From the NCBI RefSeq assembly GCF_028640845.1, contig NC_080539.1, forward strand, positions 181,177,459 to 181,241,458: a stretch of 64,000 nucleotides of DNA, given 5' to 3'. The notes beneath the pieces are model-generated. The model saw only the letters and a program-made list of their open reading frames with translations, searched no databases and was not told where the DNA came from. Below, one piece after another: positions 1 through 10,934 of the stretch. The translations under genes and the position numbers were made by a program. Numbering within the stretch: the stretch's first letter is position 1; every line of letters begins with the position of its first letter. The stretch comes from Ahaetulla prasina. Its lineage: Eukaryota; Chordata; Lepidosauria; Squamata; Colubridae.

Positions 1-310
1 AGACATAAAATATGACTGGACAAACAAGGAGAGGTCTGGACCACTGGGTCTGATTAAGTGATTCTGTTTCTAGACATGGAAGGCATACTTCACCCACCTG
101 ATACAGTGTTACCAGTACCTCAACAAGGGAAAGGACTCAGCTTCACAGGGGTCAACAGTGGGAAACTTTCCATAGAGGAGGAAAACAGGCTCGCGGAAAT
201 GGGGAACTTATTGAAAGGAACAAAAGCTGCATTGTTTTGACCAAACGCGTTAAATATGTTGTCTTCTGCTAGATATTCAGGAGTCAGTTAAAGTAAATGA
301 TCCCTACTAT
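1..310. other. Unassigned stretch at the window edge
   Basis: I recognise no gene or repeat in this stretch. A 60-codon open frame on the plus strand (58-240) is polar and has no family I know. It could be part of an old LINE or an exon fragment, but nothing supports either. Confidence 0.3.
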
Positions 311-566
311 TTTTTTTTTATTTGCATTTATATCCCGCCCTTCTCCGAAGACTCAGGGCGGCTTACACTATGTTAAGCAATAGTCTTCATCCATTTGTAT
401 ATTATATACAAAGTCAACTTATTGCCCTCAACAATCTGGATCCTCATTTTACCTATCTTATAAAGGATGGAAGGCTGAGTCAACCTTGGGCCTGGTGGGA
501 CTTGAACCTGCAGTAATTGCAAGCAGCTGTGTTAATAACAGACTGTCTTAGCAGTCTGAGCCACTG
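311..566 (-). mobile_element. tRNA-derived SINE with an L2-type 3' tail, copy 1
   Basis: Read on the minus strand, the head (right end) has an RNA polymerase III A-box-like TGGCTCAGACTGC and a B-box-like GGTTCAAGTCCC. A middle domain follows (AAAATGAGGATCCAGATTGTTG). The left end carries a stem-loop, CCGCCCTGAGTCTTCGGAGA then GGGCGGGATATAAATG, and an A-rich tail. The same stem-loop ends every L2 LINE in this window, so L2 is the likely source of the reverse transcriptase. It is about 85-90% similar by eye to the copy at 45.2 kb. No clear target-site duplication was found. The exact family name is uncertain. Confidence 0.75.
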
Positions 567-576
567 CTCAGTGCTT

Positions 577-2040
577 TTGTTTGTCATATGGATATTAAGG
601 CCACTGCTAGAAAAGTAAAACATTTTAGAGGATTATAGGAGACTATAAAGCCCTGGGTAGTAAGGCAAAGGACAGGAACAGTTAGGGAAAGCATGATCCT
701 GGAAGTGAGCAACTGGCTAAGAAGGAAGTGGAATCAAGAAAAGTTTTAGGCTGTCACCAGTATAAGGGACAGGTTGGTAGGAATGGTTTGCATCGCAGAA
801 GACCAGATAAAAATAGGTTTTTGGCAAGAGCCTTTTGAAACTTCTTAGAAGAGAAAGGGAGAAAGGGCCAAAATTCAGGCAAAGAAATGCTGGGTATGTG
901 GAAGAAGGCACAAAGTTAGAAAGGATACTCAGAAATCCTCAAGTCTTGCAGCTATATCTCCAGTCTCTAGTATCTCCACACCAGAGCACAAAGTATGCAA
1001 TGCACAAAGGATGTGTAAGAAACAGGAAGAACATGGAGTAATGGAGAAAACGGAGTAATGGAGAAAATGGAGAAAAACACAATATTTGTAGGAGATTACC
1101 TGGGTGAGCCCGAGGGTCAAATGCATCATCAGTTTAGAGTCCCTATGCCCCATACGAGACCTAAGACTTCCTTTGAACTCTTATCTGTGCCAATTTGCCT
1201 TAACTGTTAGTAGATCGGATTCTTATATATAGACAGCAGGGGAAAAAACTTGTAGTACTTTTTTTTTTTAAAAAAACCTACCCTGGCTCCTGATTTTTTT
1301 GCATCTGACAATATTAGAATAGTATCAGGGAAACATGTTGGGTTAAGAACAATGATTAGGATGTTGAATTAGAAAGATGCTACTTATTCAAAGGGAAAAG
1401 ATCCAATAAAATGGGGATGAAGGAGCTGTGATTTATAAATAAATCTTAAAATGGAAGTCCTGTTAAAAGTATTTGGCTATGATTAAAGAGAGTAAGAAAA
1501 GTAATATTACAGTGGATATTTCATAGGTCCTTCACCCTAGTAGAGGATATGGAGAGTGCCTTTCATAACCAACTCACCTAGTTCTGAAGAGAGATGTATC
1601 TGTGGGAAAATTCTCAGCTACGATGAAGTGGCGAGTCCTGCAGATTTCTGATCTCAGTTGTTGAACATTTTAATTTCAAGTATCCTAGATCTAATGTTTA
1701 TCAAGGTAGGAATTTGTTAGTAGAGACAATTTTGTCTTGAAGCCTACACTAAGCAGAAGAGGAAAAGCTGAGTCAGTCATATACCTTGATATCAAGGGAA
1801 ACAGATTTTGTTGAACTCAAAGGGTGGGCAGCAGCTAAGTAAATGGAATAAGTGGGAGATCTGATAACTGAGATAAAAAAAATTCAGGCACAAATGATCC
1901 CTTTGAGAAGGACAGGTTTAAGAGTCCTTTAAGAATTTTTAAAAAAAAGCTCACTGACAAACTGAAGAGATAAAAGTTGAGAAATGGAAGAGGTCGTTAA
2001 TAATTAAGAAAAGTATAAACTAGTAGCCTCAGTCTGAAGG
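577..2040. other. Decayed AT-rich stretch, possibly the 5' half of the CR1 copy
   Basis: No intact frame is present. Words such as the GAAGTGGCGAGTC region near 1625-1640, and the continuous run into recognisable CR1 sequence after 2040, suggest the older CR1 may extend back into here. I cannot align it by eye well enough to claim that. Short plus- and minus-strand open frames (for example 929-1153) look like chance. Confidence 0.25.
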
Positions 2041-3076
2041 AATAAGGTTAGAAAAACTAAAGCTCAAACCTAGTAAGTAGTGCAAAATCTAGTAAGGTTT
2101 TGGAAGAAAGGATATATCTGAAGTAAAAGAATAGCTAAGATGCCTGTGGATTATTGAGCCAAAAAAGTGAGAAGTAGCAACAAACCTTTTTGTCCCTATC
2201 TGTTCTCAAAAGAAGGAGAAAGCCTTTCCAAACATGATAAAGAAAAGAACGGAAGGAATGCAGCTTAGAATGTATCAAATGTATGATAAAAGCCCATCTT
2301 GCTTCTTTAAACATCTCCAGGGCCAGGCAAATCAGATGGTTAAAGAAGTTATCTCAGAACCACTGAATATAAACTCTGAAAGCAATAGAGAACCATGAGG
2401 TGCTAGAAACACAAAGAGGAAAATATGATGACATATTCAAAAAGGAGATAAGAGATATTATGGGTATGAAGGTTCTAGAACAGATTGTCAAGTAGCATTT
2501 ATATCTGAGCATTTAGAAGATTGCTACATTATTGGGAACTAGAATGCGTTTATCAAGAACAAACTATCAGAGCAGACTTATCTCGTTTACTAACAAAGCA
2601 GTTTGATAGACCCAAGCAATGCTTTCAATTTACTATATCTTAATCAAAATAAAGTGTTTGATAAAAGTCTTGGGAAATGCTTGTGGAAAAGAAGAATAAA
2701 CATGGTATTGTGGTCCTATGGATTTGCTAATGGCTGAACAACTGCATGCAAAAGCTGCTTGTAAATAGCTTTGTATTGCATTGGCAGAAAGTATCAGGGG
2801 GTCTTCCAGTTCATTCCTACTCAATATCTGAATACAAAACCTAGAGGATATGATAAAATGGATGCTTATCAAATCTGTAGATGACATGAAGCAGGGAAGA
2901 TTGTTTAGTATCTAAGAAGACAAATTCACAAGTTAGAATTAACTCATTTCAACATTGGGCCAAATCTGTAATGATGATCTTCAGTGATGCCAAGGCCCTG
3001 AATCAAGGTATGAAAAAATCCAATACCTAACTACAAATTTGTCAAGATCTGGTTTTGTAGCACTGTGGGTGAGAAA

Positions 3077-3333
3077 CGGGTGAAATGCTCCCAGTTTGGC
3101 CGAATAGGTTGTAAAAAAAATGCTTTTAAAAGTAAAAAAAAAAGATCATGCGCCACAGCTGATCACCCACCTACCCCTCGTGTACACTGTTCTACTTACC
3201 CCATGCCTCCTTTTGGTATACACTGCACGTGTGCACACCTCGCATTTGGTGCATGATGCGCACTGTGTAGGCACACACAGCGCGCATGCGCAGCCAGCGA
3301 ACTGATAGTAAACCGGTTCAGATTTCACCACTG
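3077..3333. mobile_element. hAT-type MITE, 257 bp, inside the CR1 copy
   Basis: It is flanked by a perfect 8-bp target-site duplication GTGAGAAA (3069-3076 and 3334-3341), which fits the hAT preference nTnnnnAn. The ends are imperfect inverted repeats: cGGGTGAAAT at the left and ATTTCACCActg at the right. The interior holds G+C-rich, CpG-containing sequence (CGCGCATGCGCAG near 3282) quite unlike its surroundings. It has no coding capacity, so it must have been moved by a transposase encoded elsewhere. The left terminus appears to have lost a few bases of the expected CAG start. Confidence 0.8.
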
Positions 3334-3609
3334 GTGAGAAAGATATATGATACTAATGGGTCACACACAAACATGAGCAAGCAAGTACGGAAGCAGTTGG
3401 GAAGTCTAATGCAATATTAGAATGAATTAGTAGAAACATTCTGTCCATTTCACAAGAATGTATGGTGTCATCCTACCTTGTACTGATTAGTCCTCTGTTG
3501 GAGTATTATGCCCAGTTCTGGATACCATATTTTAAAAGGGACAGTTAAAACAAAAAGTTGGAACAAGTTTAGAAGAGAACTATGCAGAAGATAAGAGGTC
3601 TAGAAACCA

Positions 3610-4005
3610 TTGTCCTAGGGATAACAAAAGGGAAATATGACCAAAAAACAACATATATCATTTTACATATAATCACTGCGGCAAGATTAGCCTTCACACA
3701 ATGTTGGAGAAGTACAAATACACCCTCTGAAGATTTAATTAAAAAAAAGTATTTGATTGCACTGAAACGGACACTCGAATTGAAAGGGTTGATGGATTCA
3801 GAATATTACTTAATATGGGAACAGTGGTACAACTGTATCGAAAACAGAAAATAGACAAAGTAGAAGTAGATTTAGTAAAAATGTATAGAGTATAGGTGAA
3901 TTGTAGTGTTATGATATGTAAATGGTCACAGTTATGCACGAGAGAATTGTTTAATTGTTGAAATGTAATAAAATATTTATTTTTTTTAAATTTAAAATTT
4001 AAAAA
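3610..4005 (+). mobile_element. L1-like LINE 3' end, 5'-truncated, nested in CR1
   Basis: A perfect 14-bp target-site duplication, AGGTCTAGAAACCA, lies at 3596-3609 and 4006-4019. The insert contains an open frame (within 3582-3854) with ITAARLAFTQCWRST, which resembles the C-terminal part of L1/Tx1-type ORF2 proteins. A short 3' untranslated region and an A/T-rich tail (about 3980-4005) follow. A long duplication and severe 5' truncation are typical of target-primed reverse transcription. Removing the insert restores the CR1 word CTAGAAACCAAATCCTTTGA. Whether the clade is L1 proper or Tx1-like is not settled. Confidence 0.7.
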
Positions 4006-4031
4006 AGGTCTAGAAACCAAATCCTTTGAGG

Positions 4032-4152
4032 CATGTTTATGGAGATTCTCAGTCATTCTCAGACCTGAAGATGCATCTTGGATGAGAAGCAAAACATCTT
4101 CAAGGAAAAATAAAGCAAGTCCAGTTGCCTTTTGAAAAAGCACCTTTGGGGC
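4032..4152 (+). mobile_element. 121-bp insertion, perhaps a Penelope-like element 3' end
   Basis: It is flanked by an 11-bp direct repeat ATCCTTTGAGG (4021-4031 and 4153-4163) that looks like a target-site duplication in the same CR1 host. The insert contains CTGAAGA, then a potential stem, then AAAACATCTTC (4065-4100), followed by AAGTCCAGTTGCCTTTTG. I recall similar words from vertebrate Penelope-like or related 3' ends, some of which carry hammerhead ribozymes, but I cannot confirm the family. A related fragment (CTTTTGAAAAAACACCTTTC) occurs at 26882-26901. Confidence 0.5.
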
Positions 4153-4456
4153 ATCCTTTGAGGTATATTTAAAGGAGCTGGGCATCTTTCTTCTACAAAA
4201 GTCAAGACTAAGAAAAGACATGGTAGTAAGAGAAGGTAGACCCTTCTCTGCTGAAATAGATCAAAAACCAATGGTTGAGGAAGATTCAAGTTGAATAATA
4301 GAAAATAAGAATGGTTAAACCAGAAAAAAGTCTGGCTGGAACAATGGTGGACTGCATCTCTCTGGAGGTTTTTAAGCAGGGGCTGGATCATCATCTTTTG
4401 GGATAGGCTTCCCCAGGTGTCTATGTCAGAAGGATGGGGTGCTCTGCTACAGATAT

Positions 4457-6540
4457 TTATTTATTTATTTATTTATTTATTAAACTTTTATACCGCCCTT
4501 CTCCCGAAGGACTCAGGGCGGTGTACAGCCAAGATAAAAAGCAATAAATATACAAAGTTAAAAATCAATTTAAAAAACTTATTCAATGGTGGCCGAATTA
4601 AAACCGTCAAATTGACAAACCTAAAATACCCCATATAAAATTACAGAAGATTTAAAAATTTAAAATTAAAATTTAGAAATTTAAAAAGTCTAAAAAATCA
4701 GTCCAGTCCCGCTTGAATAAATAAGTGAGTTTTTAATTCCCGACGAAAGGTCCGAAGGTCAGATATTTGGCGCAAACCGGGGGGAAGGTCGTTCCAGAGA
4801 GTAGGTGCTCCAACAGAGAAGGCCCTTCCCCTGGGGGCCGCCAGCCGGCATTGCTTGGCGGATGGCACCCTGAGGAGACCCTCTCTGTGGGAGCGTACGG
4901 GTCGATGGGAGGCATAGGGTAACAGCAGGCGGTCCCGTAAGTACCCGGGCCCTAAGCCATGGAGCACTTTAAAGGTGGTAACCAAAACCTTGAAGCGCAC
5001 CCGAAAGACCACAGGTAGCCAGTGCAGACTGCGCAGGAGTGGTGTTACCCGGGAGCAACGTGGGGCTCCCTCAATCACCCGCGCAGCTGCATTCTGGACT
5101 AGCTGAAGTCTCCGAGTGCACTTCAGGGGTAGCCCCATGTAGAGAGCATTGCAATAATCCAGGCGAGAAGTGACGAGAGCATGAGTGACCGTGCATAAGG
5201 CATCCCGGTCCAGAAAGGGGCGCAACTGGCGGACCAGGCAGACCTGGTAAAAAGCTCTCCTGGAGACGGCCGCCACATGGTCTTCAAACGACAGCCGTCC
5301 ATCCAGGAGAACGCCCAAGTTGCGCACCCTTTCCGTTGGGGCCAATGACTCGCCCCCAACAGTCAGCTGCGGTTGCAGCTGACTGTACCGAGATGCCGGC
5401 ATCCACAGCCACTCCGTCTTGGATGGATTGAGTCTGAGTCTGTTTCTCCCCATCCAGACCCGTACGGCCTCCAGACAACGGGACAGCACTTCGACAGCTT
5501 CGCTGGGGTGGCCTGGGGTGGAAAAGTACAGCTGAGTATCATCAGCGTACAGATGATAGCTCACCCCAAAGCCACTGATGACCTCGCCCAACGGCTTCAT
5601 ATAGATGTTGAACAGGAGAGGCAAGAGAATCGACCCCTGCGGCACCCCACAAGTGAGGTGCCTCGCGGTCGATCTCTGCCCTCCTGTCAACACCGTCTGC
5701 GACCGGTCAGAGAGGTAGGAGGAGAACCACCGATAAACGGTGCCTCCCACTCCCAACCCCTCCAACCGGCGCAGCAAGATACCATGGTCGAGGGTATCAA
5801 AAGCCGATGAGAGATCTAACAGGACCAAGGCAGAGGAGCAACCCCTGTCCCTGTCCCTCCAGAGGTCATCCACCAACGCGACCAAAGCTGTCTCCGTGCT
5901 ATGCCCGGGCCGGAAGCCGGACTGGAACGGGTCTAGATAGACAGCTTCCTCCAGGTACTGAGGAAACTGTCACGCCACCACACTCTCTACAACCTTCGCG
6001 ATAAAGCGAAGGTTGGAGACTGGACGGTAATTACCCAGAATAGCTGGGTCCAGGGAAGGCTTCTTGAGGAGGGGTCTCACCACCGCCTCTTTCACGGTGG
6101 CGGGGAAGATCCCCTCCATCAAAGAAGCATTTATAATCCCCTGGAGCCAGCCTCGTGTCACCTCCTGAGTGGCCAGCACCAGCCAGGAGGGGCACGGGTC
6201 CAGTAAACATGTAGTGGCATGCAGCCTCCCCAGCAGCCTGTCCACGTCCTCGGGAGTCACAGAATTGAACTCATCCCAAACGATATCAACAAGACGCGCC
6301 TCAGTCATCTCATCCGGATCATCGCAATCTTGGTCCAAGCTATCCCGGAGCTGAGCGATTTTATCGTATAGATAACCGTTAAACTCCTCGGCACGTCCCT
6401 GTAAGGGGTCATCCCGCTCCCCCTGGTGAAGGAGGGAACGGGTCACCCGAAACAGGGCGGCCGGGCGGTTATCTGCCGACGCAATGAGGGAGGAAGCGTA
6501 GGAGCGCCTCGCCACCCTCAGTGCCACTAGGTAGGTCTTT
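4457..6540 (-). mobile_element. L2-clade LINE, 5'-truncated copy 1
   Basis: This is a 2.1-kb copy in minus orientation. The left end is an (ATTT)n tail (4457-4482), then the 3' stem-loop (4493-4522: ACCGCCC ... GGGCGGTG on the plus strand), then the ORF2 C-terminus. The right end stops abruptly at the TYLVAL codons near 6538, so the endonuclease half is missing, as expected for incomplete reverse transcription. The 3' end stem-loop and protein match the other L2 copies here. No convincing target-site duplication was seen. Confidence 0.9.
4698..6538 (-). pseudogene. L2 LINE reverse transcriptase (ORF2 C-terminal two-thirds), one in-frame stop
   Basis: The frame encodes the reverse transcriptase part of ORF2. 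It begins inside the protein ([21 protein letters not shown]), runs through [20 protein letters not shown], and hits a stop at 5970-5972, where TGA replaces the Cys codon seen in the sister copy (VVACQ). It resumes with [52 protein letters not shown] and the active site YADD. It then continues to the C-terminal LHWLPV, VRFKVLV and GPGYLRDRL blocks. All catalytic blocks are intact apart from the single stop, so this is a fairly young but dead and truncated copy. Confidence 0.88.
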
Positions 6541-6599
6541 GAAAAATATAAAAAGATATAATTTTTATGAGTGGGATGTATGATTTCTTCAGGCATCAT

Positions 6600-6684
6600 A
6601 GTCATTTACATGTAGCTGTTGGTTTAGCTCATACTCCCAGAGGTACTATTGTGAGATGGGAAGCCATATTAAATAAATAAATAA
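6600..6684 (+). mobile_element. Short LINE/SINE 3' end fragment with an (AAAT)n tail
   Basis: The words CTATTGTGAGATGGGAAGCC and ATATTAAATAAATAAATAA resemble the terminal G-rich hairpin and AAAT tail of squamate LINEs. It is too short for a family call and directly abuts the 5' end of L2 copy 1. Confidence 0.35.
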
Positions 6685-8665
6685 TTTTATGATTCTGATG
6701 CTACAATAGTAAAAAAAAAACCACACACCAAAAACTCAATACATGTTGTTTTGGTTTCATTTTGCCAATAATGAAGGATCTTGAAAATAAAAACTCGGTT
6801 GTAATGATTTTACTGCAAGCATCAGAATCTTAAGTTTTGAGAAGTCTTGAGCGTCTTGACAATTAGCAATTAACATCCTTTTGTCTCTTTCACTTTCAAT
6901 CTTCTAATTTTCATCTTTAAGCTTGGCTATGGTTGTTTTTAAAAGAACAGCCTGAATGCTCAAGTAGTTTTTGTTTACTTTTCCATTTCCGGAATTGTCA
7001 AAACTTCTGTTGTCTGCTGACCTTGGTTGCTTGATCTCAACATAATGCATCAAACAATTTTTCCCACGAAGAAGATCCAAGCCCAGATCTTACTAAAGGG
7101 CATAATGCAAGAAATACCAGCCAGGTAAGCAGAACAGCAATGCATTTTGCTAGTGAGCTGCGAGACGCGACCTGTGTGTTAGACGCAGATAAAGGCAGAT
7201 GTTGGGAATCTTGGCGGCTTTCAGAGGTCTGTATCCTTTTACTGCCAGGGATGGTTTTCTCCAAGCAGAGCAGGATGTTCTTTTTTATAATAGCCAGGCC
7301 AGATGTTAAACAATTCACTGCTAAACCCTGGATAAGTGAGAAGGGGGAGCAGCTGACTTCTGTTAAGATGAACACCAAGAGAATAAGCCAGAAAGTATGC
7401 GAGATCTCCAGGGCCTCTTCTTCATAAGCCCCTGTTTGGCGACAAAATCACAGCATCGAGACTGGAAGTTCCTCATCACATGGCATTTCTGCTCCTATCC
7501 CTATTTGAACTGGTTATAGAGTATAGCTCTCTTGACTGCATAGGTGTTCCTTCCCTCTCTTCTTCCCTGCCTCATACACAATTGCTGGCTTTATTGTGCT
7601 GTTTGCAACTGTTTTGCCCTTGTTTTTTGAATCCATGGAACTGTGTTTAAAGCATGATTTAGCAATTTGCTTGCCTAACCACAGAAAACAATGTAATTTT
7701 GAATAGTGACCAGTAGCTCAGATCAGAGTGTGCAGCTTGCAATCCTAGAGCCACGTATGGGCTGAAATGTTTTACGCCCTCTATTGTGCCCTTTCAGATG
7801 GCACAGTTTTGACGGTGCAATTGCCACAAAAATAAATAAATCAGAATTGAGACAGGAAGCATATAAACCAGCTTAATGTAGTTTCAAAGCACCAAATCTG
7901 CCACCTCTCAAACCATGAATTATCCCAGCTTCACCTATGTGTGTGATGCAGCCAATTGCCGGCAGCATCCCTTTTCTCATTCTAAACCCACCATTTGTGG
8001 CCTCAAAACCTATGCACATCTCCAACTTATATCTAAAGAACTATAAGCAAAATCAAGTTAACCTCTGCATAATTTGTGAAACCAAGTAAAAGAAGCACAG
8101 AGGTATAGTCAATAGTTCCTACAGTCCTACCCATACTTCTGGGTACATAAATGTTGGTCAAGCTCTTACGTGAGTAGAATATTTTATCTGACAATACATG
8201 AGAGTTTCTCATAGAAAAGTAATGTAGGATTTACAACTCTTAATGTGCTTTCATTCTTGTTTTTCTTTTTGATTGAAGTGAAACTTCTAAATAATAGCAT
8301 TGAGAGTTTGGGTTTTTGCTCATTCCTTCAGTCTTTTGAGTCAACAGAAAAATATGTCAAAATACAGGGCACTGCCCTTACAGGGACTCTATTCAGCCTC
8401 AACGGAAAAGCAGTGACTGGTGCTCTCCTTACAGTTTTAATGTGAGACAAAGGCATTTATTGAAGGATTCCTGCTTCATCCCACACCCCTCTTCTGTTCT
8501 AGAGACCTGTTGGCTGGGCTATTTTTAGATGGGGATTTAGCACTGAGTAAGCAACAGGCTCTCAGACTTCACCCTGTGCCACTCTACTGTGTACCCTTTA
8601 CAAAAGGTTAGCAAGGCATCATTGCCCTGTGCTTAGCAGATCATGAGAATTGGGGTTAGGGTTGG
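6685..8665. other. Unassigned stretch; one more G+C-rich block at 7000-7450
   Basis: Most of this is AT-rich DNA without recognisable repeats. The block 7030-7440 has higher G+C and is open on both strands. The minus frame 7037-7378 is hydrophobic at both ends, and the plus frame 7140-7427 is mixed. I recognise neither, and overlapping open frames on both strands are usually chance. It could be a host exon, promoter or non-coding RNA. Confidence 0.3.
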
Positions 8666-8667
8666 AC

Positions 8668-8767
8668 TTTAGAAATAGCACATCGTAACCTTACTGTGCT
8701 GCAGTACAACAAACTTTTTCTTGGTTATACTGCAGCACAGTAAGGTTACTTTAAAAATAGGATGTGC
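8668..8767. repeat. Perfect 22-bp inverted repeat forming a hairpin
   Basis: The arms 8685-8706 and 8728-8749 are perfect complements (GTAACCTTACTG...) around a 21-base loop. Outside them, GCACATC (8678-8684) pairs with GATGTGC (8761-8767) across an 11-base bulge. The near-duplicate CTTTAGAAATAG / CTTTAAAAATAG flanks the arms, at about 8668-8679 and 8749-8760. It could be a tiny foldback element or a microRNA-like precursor. Confidence 0.8.
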
Positions 8768-8963
8768 CTACTCTATAGTATAAATTATCTGGTAGTAGAG
8801 GTTGAGATATAACGTCAGACACAGAAGGTCTGAGTCAGCCACATACTCTAAGCCCAACTTACCTACCTTGGTAAGTGTATTGTAACTGAGGAAAAAAGGG
8901 AGGAAATTGCTTTCTGTATACTGCTTTGAGCTTCAGAAGGAAAGGTGAACTACAACTCTAATG

Positions 8964-9057
8964 CAGGGGTCTCCAACCTGGGCAATTTTAAGCTGGCTGG
9001 GGGATTCTGGGAGTTGAAGTCCACCAGGCTTAAAGTTGCCAAGGTTGGCGACCCCTG
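8964..9057. mobile_element. hAT-type MITE, 94 bp
   Basis: A perfect 8-bp target-site duplication CTCTAATG lies at 8956-8963 and 9058-9065. The termini CAGGGGTC and GACCCCTG are inverted repeats, and the whole unit is close to palindromic: CTCCAACCTGGGCAA at the left mirrors TTGCCAAGGTTGGCG at the right. It has no coding capacity. The CAG-type terminus is shared with the other hAT MITEs at 3.1, 58.4 and 58.7 kb. Confidence 0.88.
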
Positions 9058-9065
9058 CTCTAATG

Positions 9066-10670
9066 AACATTTTTTTCACCTTAAATACAATAGTTCCCCC
9101 CCTTTTTTTTTTGATAAGAGACAGTACACTTAAAAATATTTTTTTCTAAAACTCCCCAATATTGGTAGTTTTTATTTAGCTCTTCGCTACCAACAACAGT
9201 GAAAAGAGAGAATTAAAAAAAATGATCAGATGTACACTCCTGCTACAAGGTACCGAGAACAGGAATGCATGATACATAACATTGGTCTGGAATTTTATGT
9301 AGCCAGTTTGAGATAGGTGATTTTCAACACATGGATTAAGTAGATATTTAGTATAGGAAGATTTATTGTCTTTCTCATTCATTATAACTTAATTTGTTGT
9401 GTTTATCTTCCTTGGTTGAAGGTTTAGGCTGTTTCACTAATAACTGATAAAGGCCGTGATGATGTAGTGACCTACTATCTGTCACAGATTAATTCAGTGG
9501 GTGATAGTAATAGTACACTAGGTTTTATGAAAGACAGACTGTGCTTTTTTGCTATGATGTACAAATGACACTCCCTGTTTTTGCTATGATGTACAAATGA
9601 CACTACCCTTATAGTATGTCATTTAGAATGACTGAGAACTCTGAATTATCTGATGTGTCAGAAACCCTGAATCTTCTGAAACATAAAGGCGTAATGTAGG
9701 TCCATATGCCTTCAGCAGAACCAGTGTTATGGAAATGGCTTTGTATTTTTATGAAACTGACCATCCATAGCCTTGCAATTTTGAGATTTTTCTGGTTCCA
9801 GCAACCACTTTGCCAGTACAGATTGAAGTGCCTTCTAATGATACAAGGGACATTTATTTGTAAGCAGTGACCTTTCCTAGATAGAATTAGTTGCCTGTTG
9901 AGCTCCCCAGTTGTGAATAGACATAATCCTTATTTTACATTATGCCATTGTTTGCTAGAGGAACTGCAAGGTAAAAAAAAACACATTCTTTGCTCCTGTC
10001 AACTATTTTGTTGCAAAACCTCATTCCCAGAATATCAGAATGGGACAGAACCAGATCCTTTTTACATACGTTACATACATTAACATTTTTCGTACGTTTC
10101 CCTCCTTCCGTCACCTCTCTTCTCTTTGTTTCTTTCCTGATTCACTATTTGCTCCTGTAATAATATTGTATTCCAGTGTCCTGCATTAAACAAGCTCTTA
10201 TTTGCAACTATTTTAATGATCCTGTTCCAAGACCTTTAAGCTTTTAGCAACATCTAAAAACATATTTCTTCATCCCAGCTTTCAGTTAAAAGGCACTGCA
10301 GTCTCTATCTGGTTTGAGATTGTTATTCTGTATAATAAGTCTTCTATGTTATTAAAGAACTAAAGTAAGGTCTTTTTAGGGTTCTGTACTATAGTATCCT
10401 GTAAGTTTTAATTGTTTAAACTGTTGATAAGTTGCTTTTGTACATTTTAGTGAATGGTATTCTCATTTTGGACTGAGTTAAAGAGTGAATGAAGATAATT
10501 CCCAGCTACCTCTGGTTTGCACGTTACGTTTTAAAAAGCAAGGAAAATGCTTCCTTTCAACCCTCAGCATTAGTGTGTTCTACCTACAGGCATACTTTTA
10601 AAAAATAAAAATGTGCAATGTTTAGATAACTTACCTTAAAATATGTTTATTTTATTTTGAATGGGAAAGG
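9066..10670. other. Unassigned AT-rich stretch with a small tandem duplication
   Basis: I see no gene here. A 32-base unit (TTGCTATGATGTACAAATGA...) occurs twice in tandem at about 9546-9609. The remaining sequence shows no recognisable repeat family. Confidence 0.4.
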
Positions 10671-10907
10671 GATAGCAATAGCACTTAGACTTATATACCG
10701 CTTCACAGTGCTTTACAGCCCTCTTTAAGTGGTTTTACAGAATCAGCATATTTCCCCCAACAATCTGGCTCCTCATTTTACTGACCTCAGAATGATGGAG
10801 GGCTGAGTCAACCTTGAGCCTGGTGAGATTCGATCTGCCAAACTGCTGGCAGGCAGCGATCAGTAGAAGTAGCCTGCAGTACTGCACTCCAACCACTGTG
10901 CCACGAC
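10671..10907 (-). mobile_element. tRNA-derived SINE, second subfamily, copy 1
   Basis: On the minus strand the head reads GTGGCACAGTGGTTGGAGTG (A box), with a B-box-like AGATCGAATCTC about 60 bases on. The middle domain (AAAATGAGGAGCCAGATTGT) is shared with the SINEs at 0.3 and 45.2 kb. The tail differs: CACTGTGAAGCGGTATATAA then GTCTAAGTGCTATTGC. This is a modular relation, with the same tRNA head and core but a different 3' end. A decayed relative lies at 21.65 kb. Confidence 0.7.
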
Positions 10908-10934
10908 AGATGAGGTTGGAATCAAAGGCAAACA

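Larger units (their letters stand above)
2040..4430 (+). pseudogene. Ancient CR1-clade LINE ORF2 remnant, broken by three nested insertions
   Basis: This is a decayed copy of a CR1-type non-LTR reverse transcriptase. Recognisable blocks in order are AAAGCTCAAACC near 2060, TTAAAGAAGTTATCTCAGAA near 2340, a degraded FIKN-type palm region near 2550, GTGTTTGATAAAAGTCTT (the LDF.KAFDKV-like block) near 2650, GATGCTTATCAAATCTGTAG followed by ATGACATGAAG (the FADDTK-like active site, now mutated) near 2860, GAGTATTATGCCCAGTTCTGG (LEYCVQFW-like) near 3500, and a 3' block GAGGTTTTTAAGCAGGGGCT near 4360. Frameshifts and stops are everywhere, so it is dead. It is interrupted at 3077-3333, 3610-4005 and 4032-4152. 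The assignment rests on recalled squamate CR1 consensus words, not on an alignment. Confidence 0.6.

Noticed and set aside
5373..6004. Plus-strand open frames opposite the L2 reverse transcriptase
   Set aside because: They are antisense shadows of the minus-strand L2 frame. The same pattern recurs at 31209-31556, 31996-32265 and 35351-35767, in the same register as the L2 protein each time.
7037..7427. Host gene exon from overlapping open frames
   Set aside because: Both strands are open, no splice sites or family motifs were recognised, and no reading frame is favoured.
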